DNA of 37,310 bases from an uncultured Clostridia bacterium (lineage in GTDB: Bacteria; Bacillota_A; Clostridia; TANB77; CAG-508), in NCBI GenBank assembly GCA_947624715.1, contig CANQLO010000013.1, forward strand, positions 1-37,310. Direction: 5' to 3'. The notes under the pieces were generated by a model, which saw nothing but the letters and a program-made list of their open reading frames with translations, did no database searches and was not told the DNA's origin. The position numbers were made by a program, and so were the translations under genes. Every line of letters begins with the position of its first letter. Positions within the stretch are counted from its first letter, which is position 1. This document shows, in pieces, positions 22,379-32,025 of the stretch.

Positions 22379-25375
22379 TTAATTTTTCCTATATTTTCTA
22401 TATAATATTGCGATAATTCCAATTAATGATACAACCATTCCTACTCTATATATTATAATTGGCATATCTGATGTTTTTGGAGAATCTTTTTCATCTGCGT
22501 CATCTTCAGATGGATTTTCATTTTCTTCTGGTTGTTTTTCAAAATTTGAATTTTCAAATTCTTCATATTGTTCTTCAATTGTTTTATCATTATTTGTATA
22601 GAATATTCCACTTGTAGCATAAGCTTTTAATTCACTTTCATCTTCATCTGGATAATCTACTATATTTACAAGTACTAGACCGTTTTGTGTATATATTGAT
22701 TCATCAGATGTTACAAATAGTACTTCTCCATCTTTTACTTCAAAATGGAAGAATCCTATTGAATTTATTATATTTAAGTCATTTCCTGCTAAATCTTTTT
22801 CAGGAACTACCACTTCTGATACAATATATTTTCCATTTGGAAGTTTTCCAAAATCATATTTACCATTAGCTTGAATTTCATCTACAACTGTTTCTATACC
22901 TTCATCATCTACTTTTGAAAGTTTTAGAGTAAATCCAGGTATAAATTTACCTTTTTGATCAACTGTGTAAATAGTTACTTGTGTCTCTGCTGGTACAACA
23001 TTTACATAGAATGTAACTGGCTCAACATTATCATTATCTTTAACACTTACTGTAACTTCAGCTTTTCCAACCTTAATAGGTTTTAATGTTCCATCTTCGC
23101 TAACTTCTAAAATTGATGTATCGCTTGATTTCCATACAAGTTCAGTATTATCTGCGTTTTCTGGATAGTAACTTACAGTTAATTTATTTTCTCCATTTGT
23201 TTCATCATCTTTAATAGTTATATGTGGTTCTTCTACTTCAAGGTATTCAATATCTATTGGTGTAACGTTAATCTCACATATGTCATAAGCACTACCACAT
23301 GAAGCTTTGATTGTAGCTTTTCCTTTAGCATTAGCTGTTACATTTCCTTCATTATCTACTGTTGCTATTTCAGTATTTAAAGATTCCCATTTAATTGTTT
23401 TATCAGTAGTGTCATCTGGTGAAACTTTCGCAGTTAAAGTTAATGAACTGTGATTTCTTAAATCTACTGTTTTCTTACCATCATTTTCTACAACTCCATC
23501 ACCATCAATTTCTACTGTTTCTGCCATAATAGGTAAAACTTTTATTGTCGCTGTTGCATGATGGCTTGGACACTTTGGATTTTGACAAGTTATTTTAACT
23601 TGTACTTTAGCTGTTCCAACACTAAGTGCTGTTACTAAACCTGCATCATTTACTTTTATTACATCTTGACCTTGAACTTCTGGATCATTTTCTATAACAG
23701 ACCACTCTACTGATTCATATGTAGCATCCACTGGTTTAGTTGTAAAATTAAAATCTACTTCTTCTCCTACTTTAAGTTCAGCAACACCATTTTTGAAACT
23801 AATATCATCTGGGTTATATTTTGAATCAAGCACTAGTGTGACACCTTCTGAAAGTACGTTACCTTCTGAATCTTTTTCAATTATAATAGGATTATAATCA
23901 GCTAAAACTCTAATTTTAAATTTCTTAAATACAGAAGGATTATCTACAGAACTTACTGTAATAGTACAAGTATTATTATTTGAATCATATGGTCCTGCTG
24001 TAATTGTAGCATTACCATTACCTATTTCTGTAACACTTGCTACTTCTGGCTTATCTGACTCCCAATGTAATCTCTTATCTGATGCATTTTCTGGCATAGC
24101 ATCTGCATGAATTGTTACTGTATGAAGTTTTGTTGATGTTCCTACATAATTTTGCCATAAGAATGTTGTAACATCTTCTGATATATCAGCTACTATATCT
24201 GTAACTGGAGTCTTAGTAATAACAACCTTACATTTTGATGTATATCCTCCAGCTTCTGCAATAATTATAGCCTCACCTTCTTTAGTTGCAGTAAGTTTTC
24301 CTGTTGCCTCCTCTATTTCGGCAAAGTCTTTAGAATTTTCATCTACTTTCCAAGTTACGTCTTTCATAGTTGCATTATCTGGACTAACTTTTGCAGTTAG
24401 TGTAGTATGCTCACCAACTTTTAGATTAACTGGATTTTGCTCATTTACTACGTTTTCACCATTTTTTATTTCAATTCCCGTAACAGGAACTTTTGATATA
24501 GTTACATTAACTTCTGCACTTGTTTTTGATGTACCATTAAAATCTGTTACTTCTGCTGTTATTTTAACTGGATTTGCAGAATAACTGTGAACCGTTAAAT
24601 ATCCTGATTCAGAAACTTCTACTGCATTAGAATCTGATGTCCAATTTAGTTCAAATTTTTTTGTTACTGGAACCTCATCTTTGGTAGTTTTATATTCTAT
24701 TATTGTTTTACCATTTTCTTCTCTTGATGTTCTTATCACATTATAACGGTATAACTTAGCATCTAATTTGCAGTGATCTCCAACATTAAGATTAACAGTA
24801 TATCCTTCTTCTTTACTTCCTCCTAGTTCCTTATCTGCTGAAATTTCAACATTAATTTCTGGAAGAACTGTAATACTTATGTAACCTAGCCAAGCATATA
24901 TAACTTGTCTATCATATCTTAGATATTCATATTTTCCAGTATTATCATTCCATCTATAACAGTACACATACAAACAATAATTTCCTGTTTCATTTAAAGT
25001 TGCATTATCAAAATTTAATGTTGGAGTATTTTGTCCATCTACAAAAGTAAAAGGAGAAGGTCTACCTCCAGTAACCTTGCACCAACTGTAATCAAGATAA
25101 TCTGGATGTTCTCCATTTTCCAAATCAATTCCTTTAAGTTTTGCAATTGTTGGAATTTCAATTTTATCTCCAACAACATATTCATATTGCATCTTACCAC
25201 CATCAACAGTTATTTCAATATCAGGTTCTTCGCCACTAGTAGAAGCTTGTGCATTAAAACCTGCACTTAAAGAACTGTTAATTGTTTTTATACTGTAAAA
25301 AGAAAAAATTGTTCCAATTACAGTAATAATAATTACGATAAATAATAAAATCTTTAGTATCTTTTTGTTTTTCAT
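22379..25375 (-). CDS. large Ig-like (BIG2) surface protein with sorting signal
   Basis: A 998-residue wall-anchored protein. Signal or anchor helix at about 6-29; Ig-like N-terminal part (50-170); then about six BIG2-type modules (170-790) marked by LKVGEHTTLTAKVSPDNAT, VTWKV and G-x-ATI/V endings; then a Cna-B/SpaA-like module (about 800-900, FTLKLSKVDDEG... LPNGKYIVSEVVVPE); an acidic linker (PEENENPSEDDADEKD); and a C-terminal sorting signal SPKTSD followed by a hydrophobic helix and KYRKN. SPKTS is close to the (S/N)PxTG signals of clostridial class B-type sortases. Probable role in adhesion or envelope structure. It follows the polysaccharide acylation genes on the same strand. Confidence 0.88.
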   Translation of the reverse strand: MKNKKILKILLFIVIIITVIGTIFSFYSIKTINSSLSAGFNAQASTSGEEPDIEITVDGGKMQYEYVVGDKIEIPTIAKLKGIDLENGEHPDYLDYSWCKVTGGRPSPFTFVDGQNTPTLNFDNATLNETGNYCLYVYCYRWNDNTGKYEYLRYDRQVIYAWLGYISITVLPEINVEISADKELGGSKEEGYTVNLNVGDHCKLDAKLYRYNVIRTSREENGKTIIEYKTTKDEVPVTKKFELNWTSDSNAVEVSESGYLTVHSYSANPVKITAEVTDFNGTSKTSAEVNVTISKVPVTGIEIKNGENVVNEQNPVNLKVGEHTTLTAKVSPDNATMKDVTWKVDENSKDFAEIEEATGKLTATKEGEAIIIAEAGGYTSKCKVVITKTPVTDIVADISEDVTTFLWQNYVGTSTKLHTVTIHADAMPENASDKRLHWESDKPEVASVTEIGNGNATITAGPYDSNNNTCTITVSSVDNPSVFKKFKIRVLADYNPIIIEKDSEGNVLSEGVTLVLDSKYNPDDISFKNGVAELKVGEEVDFNFTTKPVDATYESVEWSVIENDPEVQGQDVIKVNDAGLVTALSVGTAKVQVKITCQNPKCPSHHATATIKVLPIMAETVEIDGDGVVENDGKKTVDLRNHSSLTLTAKVSPDDTTDKTIKWESLNTEIATVDNEGNVTANAKGKATIKASCGSAYDICEINVTPIDIEYLEVEEPHITIKDDETNGENKLTVSYYPENADNTELVWKSSDTSILEVSEDGTLKPIKVGKAEVTVSVKDNDNVEPVTFYVNVVPAETQVTIYTVDQKGKFIPGFTLKLSKVDDEGIETVVDEIQANGKYDFGKLPNGKYIVSEVVVPEKDLAGNDLNIINSIGFFHFEVKDGEVLFVTSDESIYTQNGLVLVNIVDYPDEDESELKAYATSGIFYTNNDKTIEEQYEEFENSNFEKQPEENENPSEDDADEKDSPKTSDMPIIIYRVGMVVSLIGIIAILYRKYRKN

Positions 25376-25459
25376 AAAATCCCCCTTAAAAATATTTTCG
25401 AATTAATTATATCATTACAATAATTTTAAAGTCAACCATTTTTTTCTTGAAAATAATGG

Positions 25460-26545
25460 TTATTTAATCTGACTATTTATGTAATCAGCAATTAATTGAG
25501 CTCCATTTTTAAATTCGAATTTATATACATTTTCTAGGCAATTATTTAGATTAGTACTTGTAATAAATTTTTTTAATTTACTGTATATCTCATTAGGATT
25601 AGTACATTTAAATCCAAATTTATTTTTTGTTATAAATTCATAATTATAGTTTTCTTGTCCAAGAATATATCCAGTTACAACAACTGCTGTGCCACTTTTA
25701 ACCGCTTCTAAAAGCATATTAGGACCAGCCTTTGTAAGAATTATATGACTATTTTCTAGAAATTCATTCATATTATGTACAAAACTATAAATGTTGATTT
25801 TATCAGAAATATTACCCATTTTCTGTTCTTTAGTTAAATGTTCATACATTCTCTTGTCTCTACCACAGATAACAGAAATCGTCGCATTTTTTAGTTTTGA
25901 TACTTCCTTAACAAATTTTAGATTTTTCTTTAAATTAACAGATGAATTTACAAGCAATATATTTACATTATCATTAACGACTTTTGGACTATTTCTTTTT
26001 TCAATATCATCTCTTAGAGGGAATCCTGTTACAAGTATTTTATTTTTATTTATTCCTTTTTCAATATAATCTTTCTTTACTTCTTCAGTTGGTACAAACA
26101 AAAAGTCTGCATTTTTATCGAACCATACATGTGGTGGTTTTACTAAGTCAATAACATCTATATAAAATGGAATATTTAATTTTTCCTTTTTTATAAAATG
26201 AGAAATTGATTTTGTAAACATACTATGTACAGATATAATTAAATCAGGGCTAAAATCTGCAATTTCTTTCTTTAATCTTTTTTTACTTTTAAAATAAACT
26301 AAATAATGCATAAAATTTGGAAAGAATTGTGTAAACAAAAATGCAATATAATATAATAATGGAAATCTTGTAGTTATAGGAATGTAAATATTTTCAAGAA
26401 ACATTCCTAGTCTTCCCATCATTGTAAAACTATCAATTTGCTTTACCTCATACTTTGATTTATCTAGTTTACTTTCAATAGCATTTGCTGCAGATTTATG
26501 TCCAGTACCAGTTTTGTCTGCAGTTAAAATCATTATTTTTTTCAT
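25460..26545 (-). CDS. glycosyltransferase, MGDG synthase/UgtP-like
   Basis: A GT28-type glycosyltransferase of 361 residues, related to monogalactosyldiacylglycerol synthases and Bacillus UgtP, which move a sugar from a UDP- or GDP-sugar to a lipid at the inner face of the membrane. N-terminal domain: KIMILTADKTGTGHKSAANAI (the glycine loop with GTGHK), DLIISVHSMFTKS; C-terminal domain: KILVTGFPLR, LTKAGPNMLLEAVKSGTAVVV (donor-binding site with the conserved Gly-Pro-Glu region). RBS GAGGAATG precedes the start at 26545. It is 36 bases after the SGNH gene, consistent with a joint envelope operon. Lipid and sugar identity unknown. Confidence 0.83.
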   Translation of the reverse strand: MKKIMILTADKTGTGHKSAANAIESKLDKSKYEVKQIDSFTMMGRLGMFLENIYIPITTRFPLLYYIAFLFTQFFPNFMHYLVYFKSKKRLKKEIADFSPDLIISVHSMFTKSISHFIKKEKLNIPFYIDVIDLVKPPHVWFDKNADFLFVPTEEVKKDYIEKGINKNKILVTGFPLRDDIEKRNSPKVVNDNVNILLVNSSVNLKKNLKFVKEVSKLKNATISVICGRDKRMYEHLTKEQKMGNISDKINIYSFVHNMNEFLENSHIILTKAGPNMLLEAVKSGTAVVVTGYILGQENYNYEFITKNKFGFKCTNPNEIYSKLKKFITSTNLNNCLENVYKFEFKNGAQLIADYINSQIK

Positions 26546-26581
26546 ACATTCCTCTCTTTTTTATAAAAGCTCTGAGCAATA

Positions 26582-27523
26582 TTAAGTTTGATTCTTAGCT
26601 GTAATGTAATTTGCAAAATTAGTAGAAACTTTTTCTGCTCCACTTTTTGATAAGTGACCATAGTCATAAAAGTCTTCTTCAAAGTTAAAATTAAGTACAT
26701 CAAACATATTATTGTAATCTATATATTCTATTCCTTTTTCCTTAGCAATCTCTTTCACTTTATTATAATGTTTTTGGTCTTCTTCACTAAGTGAACATGG
26801 ACTTTTAACTAATATTAAAGTAATATCATTTTCTTTAGCTAAATCTATTATTTTATTAAAAAATTCCATATTTTTATTAGATAGCTCTACTTCATCTTGT
26901 ATGCTTAACACATTACTATTGTCAATGTAGATGTCCTTTCCAACAGGAAGTCCAATAAAACCTTTATTGTCAACACTCTTTCCTTTTATTGCATTTATAA
27001 TTTCTTCTATTCCAATTTCCATAAATCTTGAGTGATATTTAATAATATTAAAATAGTAAGAAGTTCTGGCTTCTTTATCTTCAACACTTTCATTTATAGC
27101 TTCAATTTTGTTTTGTGACATCTTCATTTTATCTAATGCATCACGTACAACTCCTTCTTCCATATATTCATCATCAACTGCCAGCATTCTAGTTTCTAAA
27201 ACAAAATACTTAGGCTTTTGAGTTTTTAATGCTTCTACCATAAAATGATAAGTGATATTTATTGGTTGTTGTTGTGTTGCAAAATTATATGATTTTAAAC
27301 CTGTCAATTCTTCTATTTTATAAGGAGAAAATGTTGAATAACTATGTGATGATCCAAAGAAAATCATGTCTAGAGTATTTTCTTCAATATCATAAAATGA
27401 ATATACATCACTACCAATGCCATCGCCTTTTCTAATTAAAATTTTCATCAAAAGTGATAGAATAAGTACAAATATTAGTATAAAAATTATGACTTTAAAA
27501 AGTCTTTTCATTCTTAACTTCAT
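26582..27523 (-). CDS. SGNH/DltD-like extracytoplasmic acyltransfer partner
   Basis: A 313-residue protein with an N-terminal membrane anchor (about 7-28) and an extracytoplasmic SGNH hydrolase-like domain. The nucleophile motif is MIFFGSSHSYSTF (GSSHS near residue 58) and the catalytic Asp-His pair is DYGHLSKSGA near the C-terminus. It follows the MBOAT gene by 44 bases. Known MBOAT/SGNH pairs (DltB-DltD, PatA-PatB, AlgI-AlgJ/X) add acyl groups to polymers outside the cell: the MBOAT brings the acyl group across and the SGNH protein hands it on. Start at 27523 or 27511 is uncertain. Confidence 0.8.
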   Translation of the reverse strand: MKLRMKRLFKVIIFILIFVLILSLLMKILIRKGDGIGSDVYSFYDIEENTLDMIFFGSSHSYSTFSPYKIEELTGLKSYNFATQQQPINITYHFMVEALKTQKPKYFVLETRMLAVDDEYMEEGVVRDALDKMKMSQNKIEAINESVEDKEARTSYYFNIIKYHSRFMEIGIEEIINAIKGKSVDNKGFIGLPVGKDIYIDNSNVLSIQDEVELSNKNMEFFNKIIDLAKENDITLILVKSPCSLSEEDQKHYNKVKEIAKEKGIEYIDYNNMFDVLNFNFEEDFYDYGHLSKSGAEKVSTNFANYITAKNQT

Positions 27524-27567
27524 TTTTTTCTAAGGCAATACTTATTTTTTAGCCTTTTCCCCTTTCA

Positions 27568-29013
27568 TTAAAATTGAAAATATATAAACTCTTGCGAAGA
27601 GTACCCTGGACCATATATACCAAATATAATAATACTAAAAATTATAATATAATATACAGCCCATCTAAATACGATATTTCTTTTATTTAACCAATTTTGT
27701 AAATTTGTTTTTGTTGAAATTGCTTCTAATAAAAATGTTATAAATAATGTAAATACAAGAACAACAAGATTGCTTAAATCTAATCCTAGCAATGTTTTAT
27801 TTATAGGCATCCCAAACTTAAATAAATTTCCTATTACAAAAAATGCGTCTTGTATTGTATTAGCTCTAAAGAATATCCATGCAAAATTTACTAATGCAAA
27901 AGTAAAAATCATTTTAATTAGTTTAATAAATTTATTCTTAGATTCTTCCTTTTTTGTAACTTTTCTAAATATATTTTCTACTACTTGATATAGTCCATGA
28001 ATTAATCCCCATATAACAAAGGTCCAAGCTGCGCCATGCCATAGTCCACTTACTAAAAAAACAATTAATAAATTGAGTTGTGTTCTCCAGAATCCTTTTC
28101 TGCTTCCTCCTAAAGGGAAATATAGATATTCTTTAAACCATGAGCTTAATGAAATATGCCATCTTCTCCAAAATTCTTTTATTGAAGTTGAAAAATATGG
28201 CTTGTTAAAGTTTGTAGTTAATTCATATCCTAGAACTTTCGCACTACCTTTTGCAATTATTGAATAAGCATTAAAGTCAAAATATATCTGAAAGGCAAAT
28301 AAAACCGTTGCAATAATTAGATATAATCCTCCTCCATTTGTATAACTTCCTAAATTATTATATACTTGATTTACGCATAAAGCTGCTCTATCAGCTAAAA
28401 CCAATTTATAGAAAAATCCTATTCCCATTAGTATCAGTCCATTTTTAAAATTAAACCAATCAAATTTATGTTCTACATTAAACTGTTTTAACAAATCTTT
28501 AGACTTCTCGATAGGTCCTGCGACTAGCTGAGGAAAGAATGAGACAAATAAAGCATAGCGAGCAAAGTTTTTTTCCACTTTTACATCATCTCTATATACA
28601 TCAATAGTATAGCTTAATGCTTGAAATGTATAAAAACTAATTCCTACAGGAAGCAATAAATTTAAAGTGTTTGGTAATGTAAATAAATTAAATCTACTTA
28701 GTATATTATTTATATTATCAATCAAAAACGTATAATATTTAAAAATGACTAATATTAAAAGATTTATTACTAAAGATAGCCCAACCCACAATTTCTTTGT
28801 TTTCTTACTTTTTGTTTTACTAATAAGTATTCCACTTAAATATGTTATGAAAGTAGAGAACAGCATAAGTAATGCATATTTAGGGTTCCAACTCATATAG
28901 AAAAAATAGCTACCTAATAGTAACCAATATATTTTTAGTTTTTTATTTAATAAAAAATATCCAAAACAAATTACTGTAAAAAATATTAAAAATTTAATAG
29001 ATGTAAATGCCAT
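27568..29013 (-). CDS. MBOAT O-acyltransferase (DltB/AlgI family)
   Basis: A polytopic membrane O-acyltransferase of 481 residues with about ten helices. Seen: WNPKYALLMLFSTFITYLSGIL near 45-65; LLPVGISFYTFQALSYTIDVYR near 120; FPQLVAGPIEK near 158; FWRRWHISLSSWFKEYLYFPLGGSRKGFWRTQ near 280-312, the most conserved MBOAT segment; and the catalytic His in SGLWHGAAWTFVIWGLIHG near 325. It transports acyl groups, often acetyl, for modification of wall polysaccharide or teichoic acid by the neighbouring SGNH protein. First gene of the operon reading left. The start at 29013 has RBS AAGGAAAAAG. Confidence 0.92.
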   Translation of the reverse strand: MAFTSIKFLIFFTVICFGYFLLNKKLKIYWLLLGSYFFYMSWNPKYALLMLFSTFITYLSGILISKTKSKKTKKLWVGLSLVINLLILVIFKYYTFLIDNINNILSRFNLFTLPNTLNLLLPVGISFYTFQALSYTIDVYRDDVKVEKNFARYALFVSFFPQLVAGPIEKSKDLLKQFNVEHKFDWFNFKNGLILMGIGFFYKLVLADRAALCVNQVYNNLGSYTNGGGLYLIIATVLFAFQIYFDFNAYSIIAKGSAKVLGYELTTNFNKPYFSTSIKEFWRRWHISLSSWFKEYLYFPLGGSRKGFWRTQLNLLIVFLVSGLWHGAAWTFVIWGLIHGLYQVVENIFRKVTKKEESKNKFIKLIKMIFTFALVNFAWIFFRANTIQDAFFVIGNLFKFGMPINKTLLGLDLSNLVVLVFTLFITFLLEAISTKTNLQNWLNKRNIVFRWAVYYIIIFSIIIFGIYGPGYSSQEFIYFQF

Positions 29014-29095
29014 TTTTCTTTTTCCTTACTTATATTATTTAAATCATTATATATTAAATGATACTATTTTTCAACATTTTTAAAATTAAAACTAT

Positions 29096-29123
29096 TTGTT
29101 TTTTAGATTTACTATGATATAAT
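29096..29123 (+). promoter_or_regulatory. extended -10 promoter of the Xer gene
   Basis: TTGTTT (29096-29101), 16-base spacer, TATAAT (29118-29123) preceded by TGA as an extended -10. It lies in the divergent region between the MBOAT operon and the recombinase. Confidence 0.6.
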
Positions 29124-29154
29124 CATGGCAAATATATAAAAGGAAGTAATAATT

Positions 29155-30150
29155 ATGATAAATTCAGAAGAAAATCCAACTTTTTTAAATTCTTTTTTAC
29201 AATATTCTCTAACCTACCAGAAAAAATCTCCTGCATCTGTTGATCAATATAATTGTGATTTAAATATGTTTTTAAGATATATGAAATATCACTTTCATCT
29301 TACAGATGAGCAGGATTTCAATAATATAATAATAAGTGATTTTTCTCTAGCTGATTTAGAAAGAATTACTCAAGATGATATACATACATTTATCTCTTAT
29401 CTATCTCTTAACAGAAAATGTGGTCCAGCTACATGTGCCAGAAAAATATCTACAATTAGAATATTTTTTAAATACTTAACAATAACAACAAATACAATCA
29501 AAAATAATCCTGCTCAAAACTTGGAAACTCCAAAGCTTAACAAAAGATTGCCAAAATATCTTACTTTGGAGGATAGTGAAAAACTACTTAATGCTACAGC
29601 AGAAGATGATAAAAATAAAAATAAAGAAAGAGATTATGCAATTATTACTTTATTTTTAAATTGTGGATTACGTCTTTCTGAACTTGTTGGAATAAATATA
29701 TCAGATATAAAGTTTGATGAATGTCAACTTTCTGTTATTGGTAAAGGAAATAAGGAACGTACAATATACCTAAATAAGGCTTGTATTAGTGCAATAAAGG
29801 ATTATCTAAGTAAAAGACCAAGCAATGCAAAAAAAGATTCAAAAAATTCTGATAAAGCTCTTTTTCTAAGTAGTTATAGACAAAGGATAAGCAAAAGAAC
29901 TGTTGAAAATGTTGTATCTAGTGAACTTCAAAAAGCTGGATTAGATACTACAAAATACTCTACTCATAAGTTAAGGCATACTGCTGCAACTTTAATGTAC
30001 AAATATGGACAAGTTGATATCAGGGCTTTGCAGGAATTACTTGGACATCAAAGTATATCTACTACAGAAATTTATACACATGTTGATAATGATCAAGTTA
30101 GAAATGCTGTTGAAGCTAATCCGTTAGCAAACTTTAATGAGAAAAAATAG
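29155..30150 (+). CDS. xerD: tyrosine recombinase XerC/XerD
   Basis: A site-specific recombinase of 331 residues that resolves chromosome dimers at dif, and which filamentous phages can borrow for integration. N-terminal SAM-like DNA-binding domain (10-125) with SPASVDQYNCDLNMFLRYMK and CARKISTIRIFFKYL; catalytic domain with Arg in LNCGLRLSELVG, Lys in VIGKGNKERTIYL, HxxR in THKLRHTAATLM, His in LLGHQSISTTEIYTHV and the nucleophile Tyr there. RBS AAAGGAAG precedes ATG 29155. The C-terminal part is typical of Xer; XerC or XerD cannot be told apart from one gene, so the symbol is provisional. Confidence 0.85.
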   Translation: MINSEENPTFLNSFLQYSLTYQKKSPASVDQYNCDLNMFLRYMKYHFHLTDEQDFNNIIISDFSLADLERITQDDIHTFISYLSLNRKCGPATCARKISTIRIFFKYLTITTNTIKNNPAQNLETPKLNKRLPKYLTLEDSEKLLNATAEDDKNKNKERDYAIITLFLNCGLRLSELVGINISDIKFDECQLSVIGKGNKERTIYLNKACISAIKDYLSKRPSNAKKDSKNSDKALFLSSYRQRISKRTVENVVSSELQKAGLDTTKYSTHKLRHTAATLMYKYGQVDIRALQELLGHQSISTTEIYTHVDNDQVRNAVEANPLANFNEKK

Positions 30151-30184
30151 GATTAAAAGTTTTTATACTTTTGGTCCTTTTTTA
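30150..30184 (+). terminator. intrinsic terminator after the Xer gene
   Basis: GGATTAAAAGT (30150-30160) pairs with ACTTTTGGTCC (30167-30177) through 11 pairs, two of them G-U, followed by TTTTTATT. It begins in the stop codon. Confidence 0.75.
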
Positions 30185-30243
30185 TTGTTTAAAACATAAT
30201 ATATATTGTATTTAAATTTACTTTTAAGATAAAAAGATTATTA

Positions 30244-30277
30244 CTATGTGTGCCTTTTATTATCAAGGCAAGAAAGG
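30244..30277 (+). promoter_or_regulatory. spoVFB leader: ackA-like repeat and RBS hairpin
   Basis: CTATGTGTGCCTTT (30244-30257) is identical to bases 27-40 before ackA. GCCTT (30252-30256) can pair with AAGGC (30265-30269) or, as CCTTT (30253-30257), with AAAGG of the RBS (30273-30277). A tiny ORF (MCAFYYQGKKGIF) also starts here; the ackA copy likewise encodes MCAF at the same place. Function is inferred. Confidence 0.35.
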
Positions 30278-30288
30278 AATTTTTTAAT

Positions 30289-30864
30289 ATTTTAAAAGAT
30301 ATAAATATTATTTTTGGTATTACTGGAGCTTTTAGTTCCTTTCCTTCTATTATTTCTAAAATAAAAGAATTCAAGACTTTAGGAGCAAACATATATCCTA
30401 TTATGTCTTATTATGCATATAACTTAAACACTCGATTTGCTGATAAAATTAAATATATTAAACAAATAGAAGATATTACAGAAAAGTCAATAATCCATAA
30501 TATGAATGACGTTGAGCTTTTGTCTAAAAAGATAAATGCTGATGTCATGATTATTGCTCCTACTACTGGAAATACAATTGCAAAACTTGCCAACTCAATA
30601 ACTGATACCACTGTAACTTTTGCGACTAAACTACATTTAAAAAATAAAAATCCATTAGTTTTGTCCATCAATGCTATTGATGGATTAGGCTCTAATGCCT
30701 GTAATATTGGAACATTGCTTAATAGAAAACATATATTTATAGTTCCTTTTAGACAAACAAACCCTATCACAAAGCCATATTCGATTTCCTCTGATAATGA
30801 ACTTTTAGTAAAAACCACAATATTGTCATTAGAAAATGAACAACTACAGCCTTTGCTTATTTAA
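30289..30864 (+). CDS. spoVFB: dipicolinate synthase subunit B
   Basis: A flavoprotein-fold subunit that, with SpoVFA, makes dipicolinic acid for the spore core. The frame reads LKDINIIFGITGAFSSFPSII, then YPIMSYYAYNLNTRFADKIKYIKQIEDIT, MIIAPTTGNTIAKLANSITDT (phosphate/flavin loop) and NEQLQPLL at the end, all aligned with SpoVFB as I remember it. No ATG fits: GTG 30250 has no RBS and adds 13 residues, whereas ATT 30289 lies 11 bases after GAAAGGA and gives the family N-terminus exactly. The start is therefore probably ATT. No spoVFA is adjacent; the gene follows a Xer gene. Confidence 0.85.
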   Translation: MLKDINIIFGITGAFSSFPSIISKIKEFKTLGANIYPIMSYYAYNLNTRFADKIKYIKQIEDITEKSIIHNMNDVELLSKKINADVMIIAPTTGNTIAKLANSITDTTVTFATKLHLKNKNPLVLSINAIDGLGSNACNIGTLLNRKHIFIVPFRQTNPITKPYSISSDNELLVKTTILSLENEQLQPLLI

Positions 30865-30894
30865 AAGTCTCTTAGAAAATTTTTATATAATACA

Positions 30895-30923
30895 AGACGT
30901 TAGCTTATTATAAACTAACGTCT
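30895..30923. terminator. two-way terminator between spoVFB and prfB
   Basis: AGACGTTAG (30895-30903) pairs perfectly with CTAACGTCT (30915-30923), 11-base loop, AT-rich on both sides. It lies between two convergent genes and touches the prfB stop. Confidence 0.6.
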
Positions 30924-32025
30924 ACTTTATATTTTGTTTTAGATATTCATATATAAAATTATTTAAGTCTCCATTCATTACTTTTTGTACGTCTCCAATC
31001 TCATAGCCTGTTCTATGATCTTTTACTAAAGTATATGGACAAAATACATAAGAACGAATCTGACTTCCCCAAGCTATATCCATTTGTATGCCTTTTAAAT
31101 CTTCAATAGTTTCCTTATTTTCTTTTTCCTTTAAATTTATTAATTTAGATTTTAACATTTTCATTGCTGTATCTCTATTTTGGAACTGACTTCTTTCAGT
31201 TTGGCAAGAAACTACAATTCCAGTTGGTATATGTGTAAGTCTAACTGCAGATGATGTTTTGTTTATATGCTGTCCACCAGCACCAGATGCTCTATATACA
31301 TCCATTTTTATATCATCTGGATTAATATACACATCTACATCATCATTTATTTCAGGTAAAACTTCAATAGAAGCAAAGGAAGTATGTCTCCTTCCCCCAC
31401 TATCAAATGGCGAAATTCTTACTAATCTATGAACTCCATGTTCAGATTTTAGATAACCATAAGCATACTCACCAGAAACTAAAAATGTAACACTTTTAAG
31501 TCCTGCCTCTTCTCCGTCAAGATAATCTAGTTCTTCAACTTTAAAACCATTTGCTTCTGACCATCTACAATACATTCTATATAACATTTCTGCCCAATCT
31601 TGAGCCTCAGTGCCACCTGCACCAGGATGAATCGTAACAATAGCATTATTTTTATCATATTTACCAGATAAAAGAGTTGATATTTCTAAAGCATCAATTT
31701 TATTATTAGTATTATTAATTAGAACTTGTATTTCTTTTTCAATATCTTTATCATCTTCCAATTTTAGCAATTCTATCATTTCTGATATAGTTTTAACATC
31801 ATCTTCTACATTTCTATAATTAGCAATTTTTTTCTTTAAATCATTAATCTCAGAAAGTACAATTGCTGAATTACCCGTATCATTCCAAAACCCTTGACTT
31901 TCAGTTTGCTTTTCCAGATTTTTAAGATTATTTTCTATATCATCTATTTTAATAGAGTCACCAATTTCTTTTACTCTTCTTATTTGCTCAGCATTTATTT
32001 TTGTACTTTCATCTAAATCAAACAT
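30922..32025 (-). CDS. prfB: peptide chain release factor 2
   Basis: RF2 ends translation at UGA and UAA. The 367-residue product has the recognition tripeptide SPF (RISPFDSGGRRHTSF), the catalytic GGQ (RASGAGGQHINKTSSAVRLTH near 250) and the full family length. It begins MFDLDESTKINAEQIRRVKEIGDSIKIDDIENNLKN, and the whole protein lies in one frame: the programmed +1 shift at an early in-frame UGA, found in prfB of many bacteria, is absent here. RBS GAGG is seven bases before the ATG at 32025. It is convergent with spoVFB. Confidence 0.95.
   Translation of the reverse strand: MFDLDESTKINAEQIRRVKEIGDSIKIDDIENNLKNLEKQTESQGFWNDTGNSAIVLSEINDLKKKIANYRNVEDDVKTISEMIELLKLEDDKDIEKEIQVLINNTNNKIDALEISTLLSGKYDKNNAIVTIHPGAGGTEAQDWAEMLYRMYCRWSEANGFKVEELDYLDGEEAGLKSVTFLVSGEYAYGYLKSEHGVHRLVRISPFDSGGRRHTSFASIEVLPEINDDVDVYINPDDIKMDVYRASGAGGQHINKTSSAVRLTHIPTGIVVSCQTERSQFQNRDTAMKMLKSKLINLKEKENKETIEDLKGIQMDIAWGSQIRSYVFCPYTLVKDHRTGYEIGDVQKVMNGDLNNFIYEYLKQNIK

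Noticed and set aside
30922..32025. Programmed +1 shift in prfB
   Set aside because: The whole RF2 protein, including its N-terminus, lies in one frame from an ATG with a good RBS; no in-frame early TGA is present.
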